From NCBI GenBank assembly GCA_964395095.1, contig CAYMZZ010000014.1:1-64000 (forward strand): DNA of 64,000 nucleotides. The letters run 5' to 3'. Positions 53,295 to 62,551 of this stretch are shown piece after piece. The notes under the pieces were generated by a model. The model searched no databases. It was not told the origin of the DNA and was given only the letters and a program-made list of their open reading frames with translations. This stretch comes from CAYMZZ01 sp964395095 (GTDB lineage Bacteria; Bacteroidota; Bacteroidia; Chitinophagales; Chitinophagaceae). The translations under genes and the position numbers were made by a program. How positions within the stretch are numbered: the first letter of the stretch is position 1; each line of letters opens with the position of its first letter.

Positions 53295-54436
53295 AGCATT
53301 GGTTATGCTGCATATTAATGGTGGGGTGTTTTCACTCGTTGCATGCGCAGGATAGCCTGTCTAAAGAAAAAGCCATGCAACTCGGTGGCTATATCAAGAA
53401 CCTGGCCTGGGTAAGGTTCAACAAAAGTTTTAGCGAGGCAACCCTCACAGATCTGGTACATCATCGCATGAACCTGAGTTGGAAAGCTTCCTCCGTGTGG
53501 AGTGGCGCATTGGAAATCCGCAACCGCTTTTTTTGGGGCGCTGATGTGAAAGATATTCCAGGTTTTCAGGAAAGCCTGCGTTCCGGCAACGAGTGGGTGC
53601 AGCTTTCCGGCACCTGGTTCAAAACCGGGAATGCCCTGGGCTTTAGCAGCATTGAAAGGCTGTGGATGGAAATGAATAAAGGGGACTGGAACATCAGGGC
53701 TGGCCGGCAGCGGATCAATTGGGGTATTAGTAATGTATGGAATCCCAATGATCTTTTTAATACCTATAACTTTCTCGATTTTGATTACGAAGAGCGTGCA
53801 GGCAGCGATGCGATCAAAGCAAAGTATCGCATCAATGATCTCACGCAGGCAGAGCTGGCCCTGGCCGCCAACGAACGGCACAGCACGATGGCGCTAAAAC
53901 TGGCCGGCAATTACCAGGGGCTCGACTGGCAGGGCAATATTGGCGTGTACGACAAGAGCCTGACGGCGGGCCTGGGATGGGCGGGCAGCATTGGCGAGGC
54001 AGGCTTTAAAGGGGAGCTGCAATATTTCTTCAGGGCAGGGGAGCACCCCGCCAGTTTGCAGTGGGTGCTGGAAGGCGATTATATGCTCAGCAATGGCTGG
54101 TATGTTTCGGCCAGCACGCTCTACCGGCAGCGGGGCCTCAGCCAGGCCCTGGGCGATAGCAGCCGTATTTTATTTGAAGTAAGTCCGCGCAGCCTCATGC
54201 CCACCCGCTGGAATTTTTTGCTGCACGGCGCCAAAGCCTTTACGCCCCTGCTAACCGGATCGCTGAACCTGGTATATGCACCGGGCGTGAACCTGTTTAT
54301 ATTTTTTCCGGGCCTGCAATATAATCTTATCACCAACTGGGATATCGACCTGGTCTGGCAATCCTTTTTTGCCGAAACCAACCGCTTCGCAGCGCTGGAG
54401 CATGCGGCTTATTTGCGCCTTCGGTGGAGTTTTTGA
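53291..54436 (+). CDS. Outer-membrane beta-barrel protein of the export operon
   Basis: 381 residues. The signal peptide (MKHWLCCILMVGCFHSLHA) is followed by alternating amphipathic strands to a C-terminal WSF, the outer-membrane insertion signal. GRQRINWGISNVWNPNDLFN resembles the conserved segment of DUF1302-like porins, but the family is not certain. It completes the path ATPase-permeases-carrier-outer membrane. It may be the exit site or the recipient for the LolA-like cargo. Confidence 0.7.
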   Translation: MKHWLCCILMVGCFHSLHAQDSLSKEKAMQLGGYIKNLAWVRFNKSFSEATLTDLVHHRMNLSWKASSVWSGALEIRNRFFWGADVKDIPGFQESLRSGNEWVQLSGTWFKTGNALGFSSIERLWMEMNKGDWNIRAGRQRINWGISNVWNPNDLFNTYNFLDFDYEERAGSDAIKAKYRINDLTQAELALAANERHSTMALKLAGNYQGLDWQGNIGVYDKSLTAGLGWAGSIGEAGFKGELQYFFRAGEHPASLQWVLEGDYMLSNGWYVSASTLYRQRGLSQALGDSSRILFEVSPRSLMPTRWNFLLHGAKAFTPLLTGSLNLVYAPGVNLFIFFPGLQYNLITNWDIDLVWQSFFAETNRFAALEHAAYLRLRWSF

Positions 54437-54550
54437 TCTTCCCGAGCATTTCATAAATCCGTTCAGCCAGGTTGCGCATACTTTCTTTATATCATATATT
54501 TATACATATAGTTGAAGATCCTGTGCGCATATAACGGAGCCATAGCTAAA

Positions 54551-54580
54551 AATTTCAGGAGTTCTAATTTCAGGAGCTTT
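54551..54580 (+). repeat. Two-copy 15-bp tandem repeat before the ECF sigma gene
   Basis: AATTTCAGGAG occurs at 54551 and 54566, each followed by a short variable tail (ttct/cttt), making two 15-bp units. A -7-like TACTTTTA follows, 18-11 bp before the ATG. It may be a regulator site or chance slippage. Confidence 0.45.
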
Positions 54581-54600
54581 ACTTACTTTTAAGGCTTCTG

Positions 54601-55212
54601 ATGTTAAGGCCTGCGCGTTCATATCACCCTGATCCGGAACTATTCCAAAAATTTATCGAAGGCAACGAGGCGGCATTTTCCGCGATTTACCGTCACTACT
54701 ATTTTCAGGTGTATCAGTTTGCAAAGCGTTGGCTGTCGGAGCCAAAGGATGCGGAGGATATGACAGCCGATACTTTTGTCAAACTCTGGGACCGACGAGA
54801 GAGCCTTGACAACTTCGACAACCTGGGTGGGTTTCTCTATCTGACGGTGAGGAACGCTTGCTTTGATCTGCTGCGACGGCGCCAGTTGCGGACAAAAAAA
54901 GAGGAGGAAGTATTACGCCGGTTCCAGGACAACAAGGAGACCGACTTTACTATCCAGCAGGTCCGGGAGGAGTTTTTCCGCATCATCTACGCCAGGGTTG
55001 ACAGTATGCCACCGAAAATGAAAGAGGTATTTCTTTTATCCTACCGCGACGGCCTAAAGCCGGCTGAGATCGCCCGCCAGTTGAACCTCAGCGTTCATAC
55101 AGTTGGTAACCATAAGGCTAATGCCATTCGTTTGCTCAGGCAGGCATTTACCGACAGACCCAGTCTGATCGCATTTCTTATGCTTTTCGATAGGCTGTCC
55201 AGCCACTACTGA
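54601..55212 (+). CDS. ECF-type RNA polymerase sigma factor
   Basis: 203 residues. Region 2 is FIEGNEAAFSAIYRHYYFQVYQF with LSEPKDAEDMTADTFVKLW. Region 4 includes FLLSYRDGLKPAEIARQLNLSVHTVGNHKANAIRLL, the helix-turn-helix for -35 recognition. The FecR gene follows by 123 bp, and an STN-type SusC lies next, the classic transmembrane signalling trio. It should drive the uptake genes when the SusC partner binds its ligand. Confidence 0.94.
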   Translation: MLRPARSYHPDPELFQKFIEGNEAAFSAIYRHYYFQVYQFAKRWLSEPKDAEDMTADTFVKLWDRRESLDNFDNLGGFLYLTVRNACFDLLRRRQLRTKKEEEVLRRFQDNKETDFTIQQVREEFFRIIYARVDSMPPKMKEVFLLSYRDGLKPAEIARQLNLSVHTVGNHKANAIRLLRQAFTDRPSLIAFLMLFDRLSSHY

Positions 55213-55335
55213 CCGCTGAGTTAACGGAATCTGAAGTTTTTGTAAAATTTCCATTATTTCTTTTAGTGGTTTTTGGCCGTTCATACGTAGTATGGATGGT
55301 AACCTTATTCCTTTTATCCAACTATTATTTTTAAT

Positions 55336-56556
55336 ATGACCGAGCACCAACAGTACGGGCTTTTACTTTATAAATACCTCGATGGGACAATCAGCGCTGA
55401 AGAAGCTGCCATGTTGGAGCAGTGGTTGCAGATGAGCCCGGAACGAAGGGAACTCTTAAAAGAACTTTCAGACGATGAGCAATTGCCGATGGCGATCCAG
55501 GAGTACCACCCGGATAACAGGCTTGACCTGGAAAGCCGCATCTTCGACATGATAAAGGGGCGTATCGCGATGAAACCCGCCTCTGTGGCATTATACAGAA
55601 GGTCCTGGTTTCGGGTAGTCGCTGCGGCATGCCTGGTTTTGCTTTTGGGCCTGGGTTCCTATTTTGTTTTTGTCTGGTCAACCGATACCCCGCCACCTGT
55701 TGCAGGGCAGCAGCTCATCAGTGATGTAAAGGCCCCCGAAACAAACAGGGCAACGATCACTTTGGCCGACGGAAGTACCGTATACCTGGATAATGCAGGA
55801 AGTGGTGCACTGGCACAACAGGGCAATATGCGACTTGTAAAGCTGGCCGATGGTCAGATCGCGTACCAGGCAGCCGAGCAACATGCAGAAATCGCATTGC
55901 AGTATAATACATTAACGAATCCCCGGGGCTCAAAAGTGATCGATATTACGCTGGCTGACGGCAGCCGGGTATGGCTAAATGCCGGAACAACTTTTACTTA
56001 TCCTGTTGCATTTACAGGATCCGAAAGGAATGTGTCCGTTAGCGGAGAAGCTTATTTCGAAGTGATGCCGGACAACGCGAAACCATTTCTCGTAAATATC
56101 GGTAACGCCTCTGTAAAAGTATTGGGCACACACTTTAATGTGATGAACTATAGCGGTGAGCCGGCAATACAAACCACATTGCTGGAAGGAAGTGTACAAA
56201 TTATAGCCGGCAACAGGGAAATGTTGCTGGAACCAGGACAGCAAAGCAACCTGGAAAAAAATGGCAGTCTCAGCTTAACAAAAAATGTAGATGTGGAGTT
56301 GGTAACGGCCTGGAAAAACGGATTGCAGTCTTTCCGGCATGCAGATCTGAAAACCCTGATGCGTCGGTTGGAAAGATGGTATGATGTAGACGTGGTTTAT
56401 GAAGCGGAAGTACCCGCTTATTTAAGTTTTACCGGTGAAGGCATTGCACGAAATGTGAGCCTGCGCGAACTATTGCAGGTATTGGAAAATAATGAATTGA
56501 AATTTGAAATAGACGCTGAAAACAGAAAAGTAAGTGTAAAGAAGGCTAATCGCTGA
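55336..56556 (+). CDS. FecR-family anti-sigma regulator
   Basis: 406 residues. A cytoplasmic N-terminal sigma-binding region precedes one membrane helix (about 88-112, WFRVVAAACLVLLLGLGSYF). The periplasmic FecR domain has TNPRGSKVIDITLADGSRVWL and SVSGEAYFEVMPDN. The C-terminal DUF4974-like domain (about 335-400) has SLRELLQVLENNELKFEID. It relays the ligand signal from the SusC STN domain to the sigma factor. Confidence 0.94.
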   Translation: MTEHQQYGLLLYKYLDGTISAEEAAMLEQWLQMSPERRELLKELSDDEQLPMAIQEYHPDNRLDLESRIFDMIKGRIAMKPASVALYRRSWFRVVAAACLVLLLGLGSYFVFVWSTDTPPPVAGQQLISDVKAPETNRATITLADGSTVYLDNAGSGALAQQGNMRLVKLADGQIAYQAAEQHAEIALQYNTLTNPRGSKVIDITLADGSRVWLNAGTTFTYPVAFTGSERNVSVSGEAYFEVMPDNAKPFLVNIGNASVKVLGTHFNVMNYSGEPAIQTTLLEGSVQIIAGNREMLLEPGQQSNLEKNGSLSLTKNVDVELVTAWKNGLQSFRHADLKTLMRRLERWYDVDVVYEAEVPAYLSFTGEGIARNVSLRELLQVLENNELKFEIDAENRKVSVKKANR

Positions 56557-56578
56557 TAAGCCCAAAGCTCGCTATAAA

Positions 56579-56602
56579 CGTTGTGATCAACTGCGCACAA
56601 CG
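56579..56602. repeat. CGTTGTG-N10-CACAACG inverted repeat between fecR and susC
   Basis: Perfect 7-bp arms with a 10-bp spacer, 45 bp before the susC ATG. It could be an operator for a dimeric regulator or a leader hairpin. It has no following T tract. Confidence 0.5.
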
Positions 56603-56646
56603 CGACGTATAAATAAGGCAATGATCATTAAAAACCAAACTGAATC

Positions 56647-59600
56647 ATGAATTTGACTGCTCATGAGAAGATTATTCCTGACGTACAGGAAAAGCAACTC
56701 TCTTTTTTTTCTGCAGCATTACAACGCAAGCCTAAGGAAGCAGTTGTACGAGCAACAACCAGACTATCTTTAAAGCGGGCAATTAGAACCGCAAAGTATT
56801 TGGCTTTCCTGCTATTGATATTGAGTCTGCAGGTGAATGCCCGAACTTATGGCCAGATAAGTTTGCATGCAGAATCTGAATCCCTGGAAAAGGTATTGCA
56901 GCAGGTAAAGAAACAATCAGGACTGGCTGTAGTGTACCAGGACCAGCTAATGAAGCGCAGCAAGCCGGTGACCCTGTCTGTACGGAATGTAACAGTACAA
57001 CAGGCGCTTACACTTATTTTCAAAGACCAGGATCTCACCTGGGAACTGGTTGGCGACAAGATCATATCTATCAGGGAAAAGACTCAGGCACCGGTAAAAC
57101 AGCAAGTGGGAACCTTTATAGAAAAATCGCAGCCACCTATCGAAATCCGGGGTCGTGTTGTAGATGCCAAGACCGGTGATCCGCTGGTGGGCGCTAATAT
57201 CTTTTTAAAAGAGTCGCAGGTAGGCGTATCTACAAACGAAAAAGGTGAATTCATTATCACAATGGAAACTGCGGGTGTATTGCAGATATCAATGGCAGGA
57301 TATCAGACGGTTGAAGAAAGAGCAAATGAAAGCAATGCCAGCCTGGTGGTGCGCTTACAGATGAAGGTACAGGAATTGAACGCTGTAGTGGCCGTTGGAT
57401 ATTTTAACCGAAAAAAATCTACTTATACCGGTTCTGCTGTAACCTATAATAATGACGACCTGCGTAAGGTTGGTAATGCAAATACTTTTCAGGCCCTGAA
57501 GAACCTGGTGCCGTCGATGTTTGTCGACAACTTTGCATTGGGTTCAAGTCCCAATGCTATCCCTGATATCCGGTTGCGTGGCACATCTACTTTTGACAAC
57601 CTGGCCGCCACGGTTGACGGAGTAAAAGGCAATTATATAAAAAATCCCAACGAGCCATTGTTTATACTGGATGGATTTGAAGCAAGTATTGAACGGATAT
57701 TCGACCTCGATATCAATCGTATCGAGTCCATCACCATCTTAAAGGATGCAGCTTCCAAAGCAGTATATGGCGCAAGGGCAGCTAATGGCGTGGTTGTGGT
57801 AGAAACAAAAAAATCGGTGGGCAACCGTGTATTTGTTCACTACAACGGTTCCCTCGATATAGAAGTACCCGACCTGACCAGTTACAACCTGGCGAATGCC
57901 AATGAAAAACTGGACGCCGAGGTATTGGACGGGTTCTATAAGGCAAACGATATTCAGCAGTCGATCATTTTTCAGCAGATGTATAATCAGCGCCGAAAGC
58001 TGGCCCTGGAAGGATTAAATACTGACTGGATTGCCAAACCGCTCCGTGAGGGTATTGGACACAAACACACAGTGGGCATTGAACTGGGTAACCAGGGCCT
58101 GAATGTAATTGGCGATCTGAGCTACAGGGATGTACAGGGTGTAATGAAGGGCTCTTACCGCAGGAATACAGGCGGAAACATAACGGCATCTTACCGGGTG
58201 AGAAATTTTCTGTTCAGGAATATCACGAGCGTAACCGCTAATAAAGCCGTGGAGTCGCCTTATGGCAGTTTTGGTGATTACGTAAAAATGAATCCTTACT
58301 GGATAGCGCAGAACGAGGATGGCAGCATCCCGTTCTATGCAGAGATAAATCCGTACGATGGTTCAAGAGTCACAAACCCTCTCTTCAACTCCACCACTAA
58401 TACTCGTTACGATAATAGTTATTTTAACTTTTCCAATAACTTTTATTTGGAATGGATGCTGAGCAACCAGCTCAGGATTGTTGGCCGTTTTGGTATGGAT
58501 CATAAAACCAGTGAGGCGAACGCTTTTGAGCCGTCAAATCATACCAGGTTTGATGCAGCAGAATACTCGAGTGATGAAGGCCGATTGAGGAAGGGTACTT
58601 ATCAGTTAAACAATGGGAAAAGCAACTATATCAGCGGCGACCTGAATGTGAATTACCGCAATGTATTTGGACGCAGCGTGGTTGGTGCGAACGCCGGTGT
58701 ATCTGTTAGTGAAAGAAAGTTTAGTGAGGTGTTCCACCGGGTTGAAGGGTTTTCCAGCGACAGAATGGAAGATGTAACCTTTGGCAGGGGCTATGCAGTA
58801 AACAGCCGACCGACCGGCATAGCATCTGTTAACCGCGACCTGGGCGGTTATTTTGCGGCTAACTATTCCTTTGATGAAAGATTTTTAGCTGACTTCAGCT
58901 TCAGGGGAAGTGCTTCTTCCCAGTTTGGTGCTAACCATCGTTGGGGGCTTTTTTATAGCCTGGGCCTGGGATATAATCTTCATAATGAGGCAGCCATTAA
59001 ACGGATGCTTCCATTTGTGGATGAGTTGCGTGTCAGAGGGTCTTTTGGTACCTCGGGCAATCCCAACTTCATGACCAATGTATCGATCGCTACTTACCAG
59101 TATTATCCTGATGCCCTGTACCAGGGCTTCCCCGGAACTTACCTGGTGAGTTTAAGCAATCCCGATTTACGTTGGGAAAATAAACTGGATTACAATGCCG
59201 GCCTCGACATACGCATCCGTCGTTTTAGCGGGCGTATCGACTATTATAACAGTTATACCGAAAACCTCGTAACGCCTATTTCAGTAGTACCGTCAACAGG
59301 CTTTAGCACAGTCTATGAAAACCTCGGAAAAGTACAGAATACAGGTATAGAAGCTTATGTATCTTATAATGTATATCAAAAAGGTCGCGATTTTGTAAAT
59401 GTTTACGGTAGTATCGAGACCAACCTGAACAAGATACTGGCCTTGTCTGATGCGATGAAAGCTTATAATGACCGCATGACAGACTCGGCTTCATTTAAGG
59501 GCAATAGTGTGCCGGTAAAACGCTATTATGAAGGCGGCTCTTTGCATACCATTTGGGCAGTTCCATCGCTGGGGATAGATCCCGCTACAGGATTGGAAGT

Positions 59601-60165
59601 TTATCAAAACGCTGACGGCACTACCACCAATTTGTGGGATGCCAATAACATGGTGAATGCCGGTTACGGAAGCCCGAGATACCAGGGAACCTTTGGTGTG
59701 AACCTGGAAATTAAAGGCTGGGGATTGAATGTTACCGCCCGTTACCTGGGTGGTGGTCAGTTATACAATCAAACCCTGGTAGATCGCGTGGAGAATGTGA
59801 ATATGCTGTACAATGTAGACAAGCGTGTGTTGACGGGCAGATGGACAGCGCCCGGACAGGACGTGTTGTATAAGAAGCTGGGCCAGTTTTCCCATGATCC
59901 GGATGGTGATGGTGTGTTTACATCCCTGCAGGAAGTAACCAGGGCGACAACCCGTTTTGTACAGGATCGGAACGAATTGGATATAGCTGCCGTGAATCTG
60001 TACTACCTGTTCCAGGATAAAACCGTTAAAAAATTGGGTATGCAAAGACTCAAAATAGCTTTCAATATGAATGAAATAGGCAAATTTAGCTCTATTCAAA
60101 TTGAAAGGGGGACCAGTTACCCATTCTCCAGGACCATGTCGCTATCCATTTCTGCTACCTTCTAA
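56647..60165 (+). CDS. STN-containing SusC/RagA TonB-dependent transporter
   Basis: 1172 residues. A long N-terminal lead (to about residue 45) precedes the signal helix (YLAFLLLILSLQVNARTYGQ). The STN (secretin/TonB) domain is about 75-140 (LEKVLQQVKKQSGLAVVYQDQ, VTVQQALTLIFKDQDLTW), and the CarboxypepD_reg domain about 157-230. The plug has LRGTSTFDN and DAASKAVYGARAANGVVVVETK, and the barrel ends in SISATF. The STN domain talks to FecR, so transport and gene control are linked. The unusually long lead could mean the true start is a later Met; none fits clearly better. Confidence 0.94.
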   Translation: MNLTAHEKIIPDVQEKQLSFFSAALQRKPKEAVVRATTRLSLKRAIRTAKYLAFLLLILSLQVNARTYGQISLHAESESLEKVLQQVKKQSGLAVVYQDQLMKRSKPVTLSVRNVTVQQALTLIFKDQDLTWELVGDKIISIREKTQAPVKQQVGTFIEKSQPPIEIRGRVVDAKTGDPLVGANIFLKESQVGVSTNEKGEFIITMETAGVLQISMAGYQTVEERANESNASLVVRLQMKVQELNAVVAVGYFNRKKSTYTGSAVTYNNDDLRKVGNANTFQALKNLVPSMFVDNFALGSSPNAIPDIRLRGTSTFDNLAATVDGVKGNYIKNPNEPLFILDGFEASIERIFDLDINRIESITILKDAASKAVYGARAANGVVVVETKKSVGNRVFVHYNGSLDIEVPDLTSYNLANANEKLDAEVLDGFYKANDIQQSIIFQQMYNQRRKLALEGLNTDWIAKPLREGIGHKHTVGIELGNQGLNVIGDLSYRDVQGVMKGSYRRNTGGNITASYRVRNFLFRNITSVTANKAVESPYGSFGDYVKMNPYWIAQNEDGSIPFYAEINPYDGSRVTNPLFNSTTNTRYDNSYFNFSNNFYLEWMLSNQLRIVGRFGMDHKTSEANAFEPSNHTRFDAAEYSSDEGRLRKGTYQLNNGKSNYISGDLNVNYRNVFGRSVVGANAGVSVSERKFSEVFHRVEGFSSDRMEDVTFGRGYAVNSRPTGIASVNRDLGGYFAANYSFDERFLADFSFRGSASSQFGANHRWGLFYSLGLGYNLHNEAAIKRMLPFVDELRVRGSFGTSGNPNFMTNVSIATYQYYPDALYQGFPGTYLVSLSNPDLRWENKLDYNAGLDIRIRRFSGRIDYYNSYTENLVTPISVVPSTGFSTVYENLGKVQNTGIEAYVSYNVYQKGRDFVNVYGSIETNLNKILALSDAMKAYNDRMTDSASFKGNSVPVKRYYEGGSLHTIWAVPSLGIDPATGLEVYQNADGTTTNLWDANNMVNAGYGSPRYQGTFGVNLEIKGWGLNVTARYLGGGQLYNQTLVDRVENVNMLYNVDKRVLTGRWTAPGQDVLYKKLGQFSHDPDGDGVFTSLQEVTRATTRFVQDRNELDIAAVNLYYLFQDKTVKKLGMQRLKIAFNMNEIGKFSSIQIERGTSYPFSRTMSLSISATF

Positions 60166-60176
60166 ATTAACCGATC

Positions 60177-61640
60177 ATGAAAAGACTATTAATATATATA
60201 CTCACAGCAGGATGCCTTGCCGGTTTTACGTCCTGCAAAAAATTCCTCGACGTTACGGCCAGTAACCAGATCAAATCAGAAGACCTGTTAAGTACGGAAG
60301 TAGGCTTTAAAGACGCATTGATGGGTGTTTATATCGGCATGGGCCAGAATAAACATTATGGCAGTATGCAGACTTATGTGGTTACTGATATTTTAGCACA
60401 ACAATATAAGCCACTTATCAATCTGTCTGTTTATTACCAGTTGCAATCTTACAACTACGAGCATATGGCAGCCCGTAAGTATACCGACATGTTCTGGGAG
60501 TTGTATAAAACCATTGCCGGTATTAATAATGCTTTGAACCAGATGGATAACCAGCAAAGTATTTTTAATCCTATCAATTTTAAAATTATAAAAGGCGAAT
60601 TACTGGCTTTGCGGGCCTATCTGCATTTTGACCTGTTGCGTTTATATGGTCATGAGAATTACCAGGGACGGCCGGAGCTTGCTACTTTCCCGGCTATACC
60701 TTATGTAACGGCGTATAGTAAAGAGGTGACTCCCCAAAGGTCCTATGCCGAAACGTTCGCACTCATTTTAAAGGACATTGAGGAAGCTGCTGAGCTGCTA
60801 AAGGAAGACCCTGTTTATCCTGATGCTTCGCGTCCGGCAGACTACTACGCAAACGTGAACAGGGATGGCTTTTACAATAACCGCAACAGCAGGATGAACT
60901 ATTATGCTTTAAAGGCATTGGAAGCACGTGTGTATACCTGGATGGGCGGAGCGACTAATCTGCAAAAAGCAGCCGGCGCAGCAAGGGAGGTAATCGATAA
61001 CGGACCTGCCATGTTGATCAACAGCAGCAATTCAGGCAGTAATGACCGGTCCTTCGCAGCAGAGCATATTTTCCACCTGGAAGTTTATGAGCTGGCTTTA
61101 TGGTCAGGTGCTTTGAAAAGTGGTTCTGCGGCTGATTATAATGCCTTGTTTGTTGACGAAACTACTTTTAATACAGTATATGAATTGAACGATCCCCAGG
61201 TTGGAGCGGTGGATAAACGCCAGATTGTACAGTTTGTGCAGGATGGTAACGGCAGAACGCCGGTGAAGTTAGCTGCGGCTCCCGGGCAGACACCCAATAA
61301 ATTTTTTCCGATGATGCGGGTGTCGGAAATGTATTATATAGAAGCGGAGTATGAATTGATCAATAATCGGTTAAAAGCAATTCAGCTATTAAATGAAGTG
61401 CGCAGGAGCCGGGGAATTTTGAAAGACATACCCGACTCAGCAACCGATGATGAGGTAAGGGTGGAGTTGACAAAAGAATATCAGAAAGATTTTTCTGCAG
61501 AAGGGCAACTGTTCTTTTATTACAAAAGAAATGGCTTTGATACGTACCGTGGCCTGCCCAGCACCATAAGGGGTGATGATAAATTATACATGTTGCTCTA
61601 TCCGCAGAATGAACTGGAATTAGGTAACAGGGTACAGTAA
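60177..61640 (+). CDS. SusD/RagB-like lipoprotein
   Basis: 487 residues. Lipobox Cys near residue 21 (AGFTSC), then KKFLDVTASNQIKSEDLLSTEVGFKDALMGVY in the SusD N-terminus and LLALRAYLHFDLLRLYG in the TPR-like core. The C-terminal MYYIEAEYELINNRLKAIQLLNEVRRSRGI is typical of the RagB group. It starts 11 bp after susC. Substrate unknown; no glycosidase lies in view. Confidence 0.94.
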   Translation: MKRLLIYILTAGCLAGFTSCKKFLDVTASNQIKSEDLLSTEVGFKDALMGVYIGMGQNKHYGSMQTYVVTDILAQQYKPLINLSVYYQLQSYNYEHMAARKYTDMFWELYKTIAGINNALNQMDNQQSIFNPINFKIIKGELLALRAYLHFDLLRLYGHENYQGRPELATFPAIPYVTAYSKEVTPQRSYAETFALILKDIEEAAELLKEDPVYPDASRPADYYANVNRDGFYNNRNSRMNYYALKALEARVYTWMGGATNLQKAAGAAREVIDNGPAMLINSSNSGSNDRSFAAEHIFHLEVYELALWSGALKSGSAADYNALFVDETTFNTVYELNDPQVGAVDKRQIVQFVQDGNGRTPVKLAAAPGQTPNKFFPMMRVSEMYYIEAEYELINNRLKAIQLLNEVRRSRGILKDIPDSATDDEVRVELTKEYQKDFSAEGQLFFYYKRNGFDTYRGLPSTIRGDDKLYMLLYPQNELELGNRVQ

Positions 61641-61750
61641 AGAAAAATGCTGGTCATTGCGTGGATAAAGCGTAATGAAAGTAGGGTTAAGAATGAAACC
61701 CGTCCGGCATAAATAACTAATCACGAGGAAACAATTTTAAAAGGTTTTAT

Positions 61751-62470
61751 ATGAAACTCATTTTAAATTATATTTTTTATATCGCACTCTTTTTAGTGTC
61801 ATGCAAAAAGAGTGATCCGCTTTCTTTCAGCGCTGCGCCCGCTGTCAACTTTATCAGCCAGACCAGCGTGTATACCTTTCTGGGCAATAGTACAGGTGAG
61901 CGCGTACACGAAATTCCTGTAAGGATAATCGGGCATGCCGGCAGCCAGGACAGAGCCTTTACGGCGGAGGTCGTCAATGGTCAGACCGATGCGCCTGCCA
62001 ATCTTTATGAAATACTGGGTGGCGAGGTAAAAGCAGGCGCTTTTGAAGGGGTGTTAAAAGTAAAACTGAAGAATGCGCCGGCTTTAAGTACGAGCGAGGT
62101 AAAGCTGACCCTGAAGATTAAAAGTACGGGCGAGCTGGGGTCAGGAAACGTAGAAAGCCAGTTACACACGATCACCTGGACTGATAAGGTGGTGATACCC
62201 AGTTGGACCTACTACAGGATATTTTTTACACAAAGTCCGAGCTCACGCGCATATAAACTAATCGTGGAACAAACGGGGCTCACCACATTCCCGGCATCGG
62301 TATATAGCGGGCTACAGCAACATGGTGCTGAGGCATTGGGTGTGAAGTTTGGAAATTATATAAAACAGTGGAATATAGATCACCCCAACGACATCATCGT
62401 ACATGATGATGGTGCAATGGCAGGGCAGCCTATTGTGCCTAAATACTGGGACAAAAACCTGTATCCATAA
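61751..62470 (+). CDS. DUF4843 lipoprotein
   Basis: 239 residues. Lipobox FLVSC with Cys near residue 18. The DUF4843 layout is an N-terminal beta-rich domain (FSAAPAVNFISQTSVYTF) and a C-terminal part with WTYYRIFFTQSPSSRAYKLIVEQTG and NYIKQWNIDHP. Such genes regularly follow SusCD and precede PKD-like genes in Bacteroidota; they probably encode surface accessory proteins. The 110-bp gap before it holds no recognised feature. Confidence 0.78.
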   Translation: MKLILNYIFYIALFLVSCKKSDPLSFSAAPAVNFISQTSVYTFLGNSTGERVHEIPVRIIGHAGSQDRAFTAEVVNGQTDAPANLYEILGGEVKAGAFEGVLKVKLKNAPALSTSEVKLTLKIKSTGELGSGNVESQLHTITWTDKVVIPSWTYYRIFFTQSPSSRAYKLIVEQTGLTTFPASVYSGLQQHGAEALGVKFGNYIKQWNIDHPNDIIVHDDGAMAGQPIVPKYWDKNLYP

Positions 62471-62551
62471 ACAAATGCATCAACGACATGAAGTGTGGGA
62501 ATTTCGGTGCTAAACATGTAGAAAGAATTAAACTTAACAAACGATAGATTC

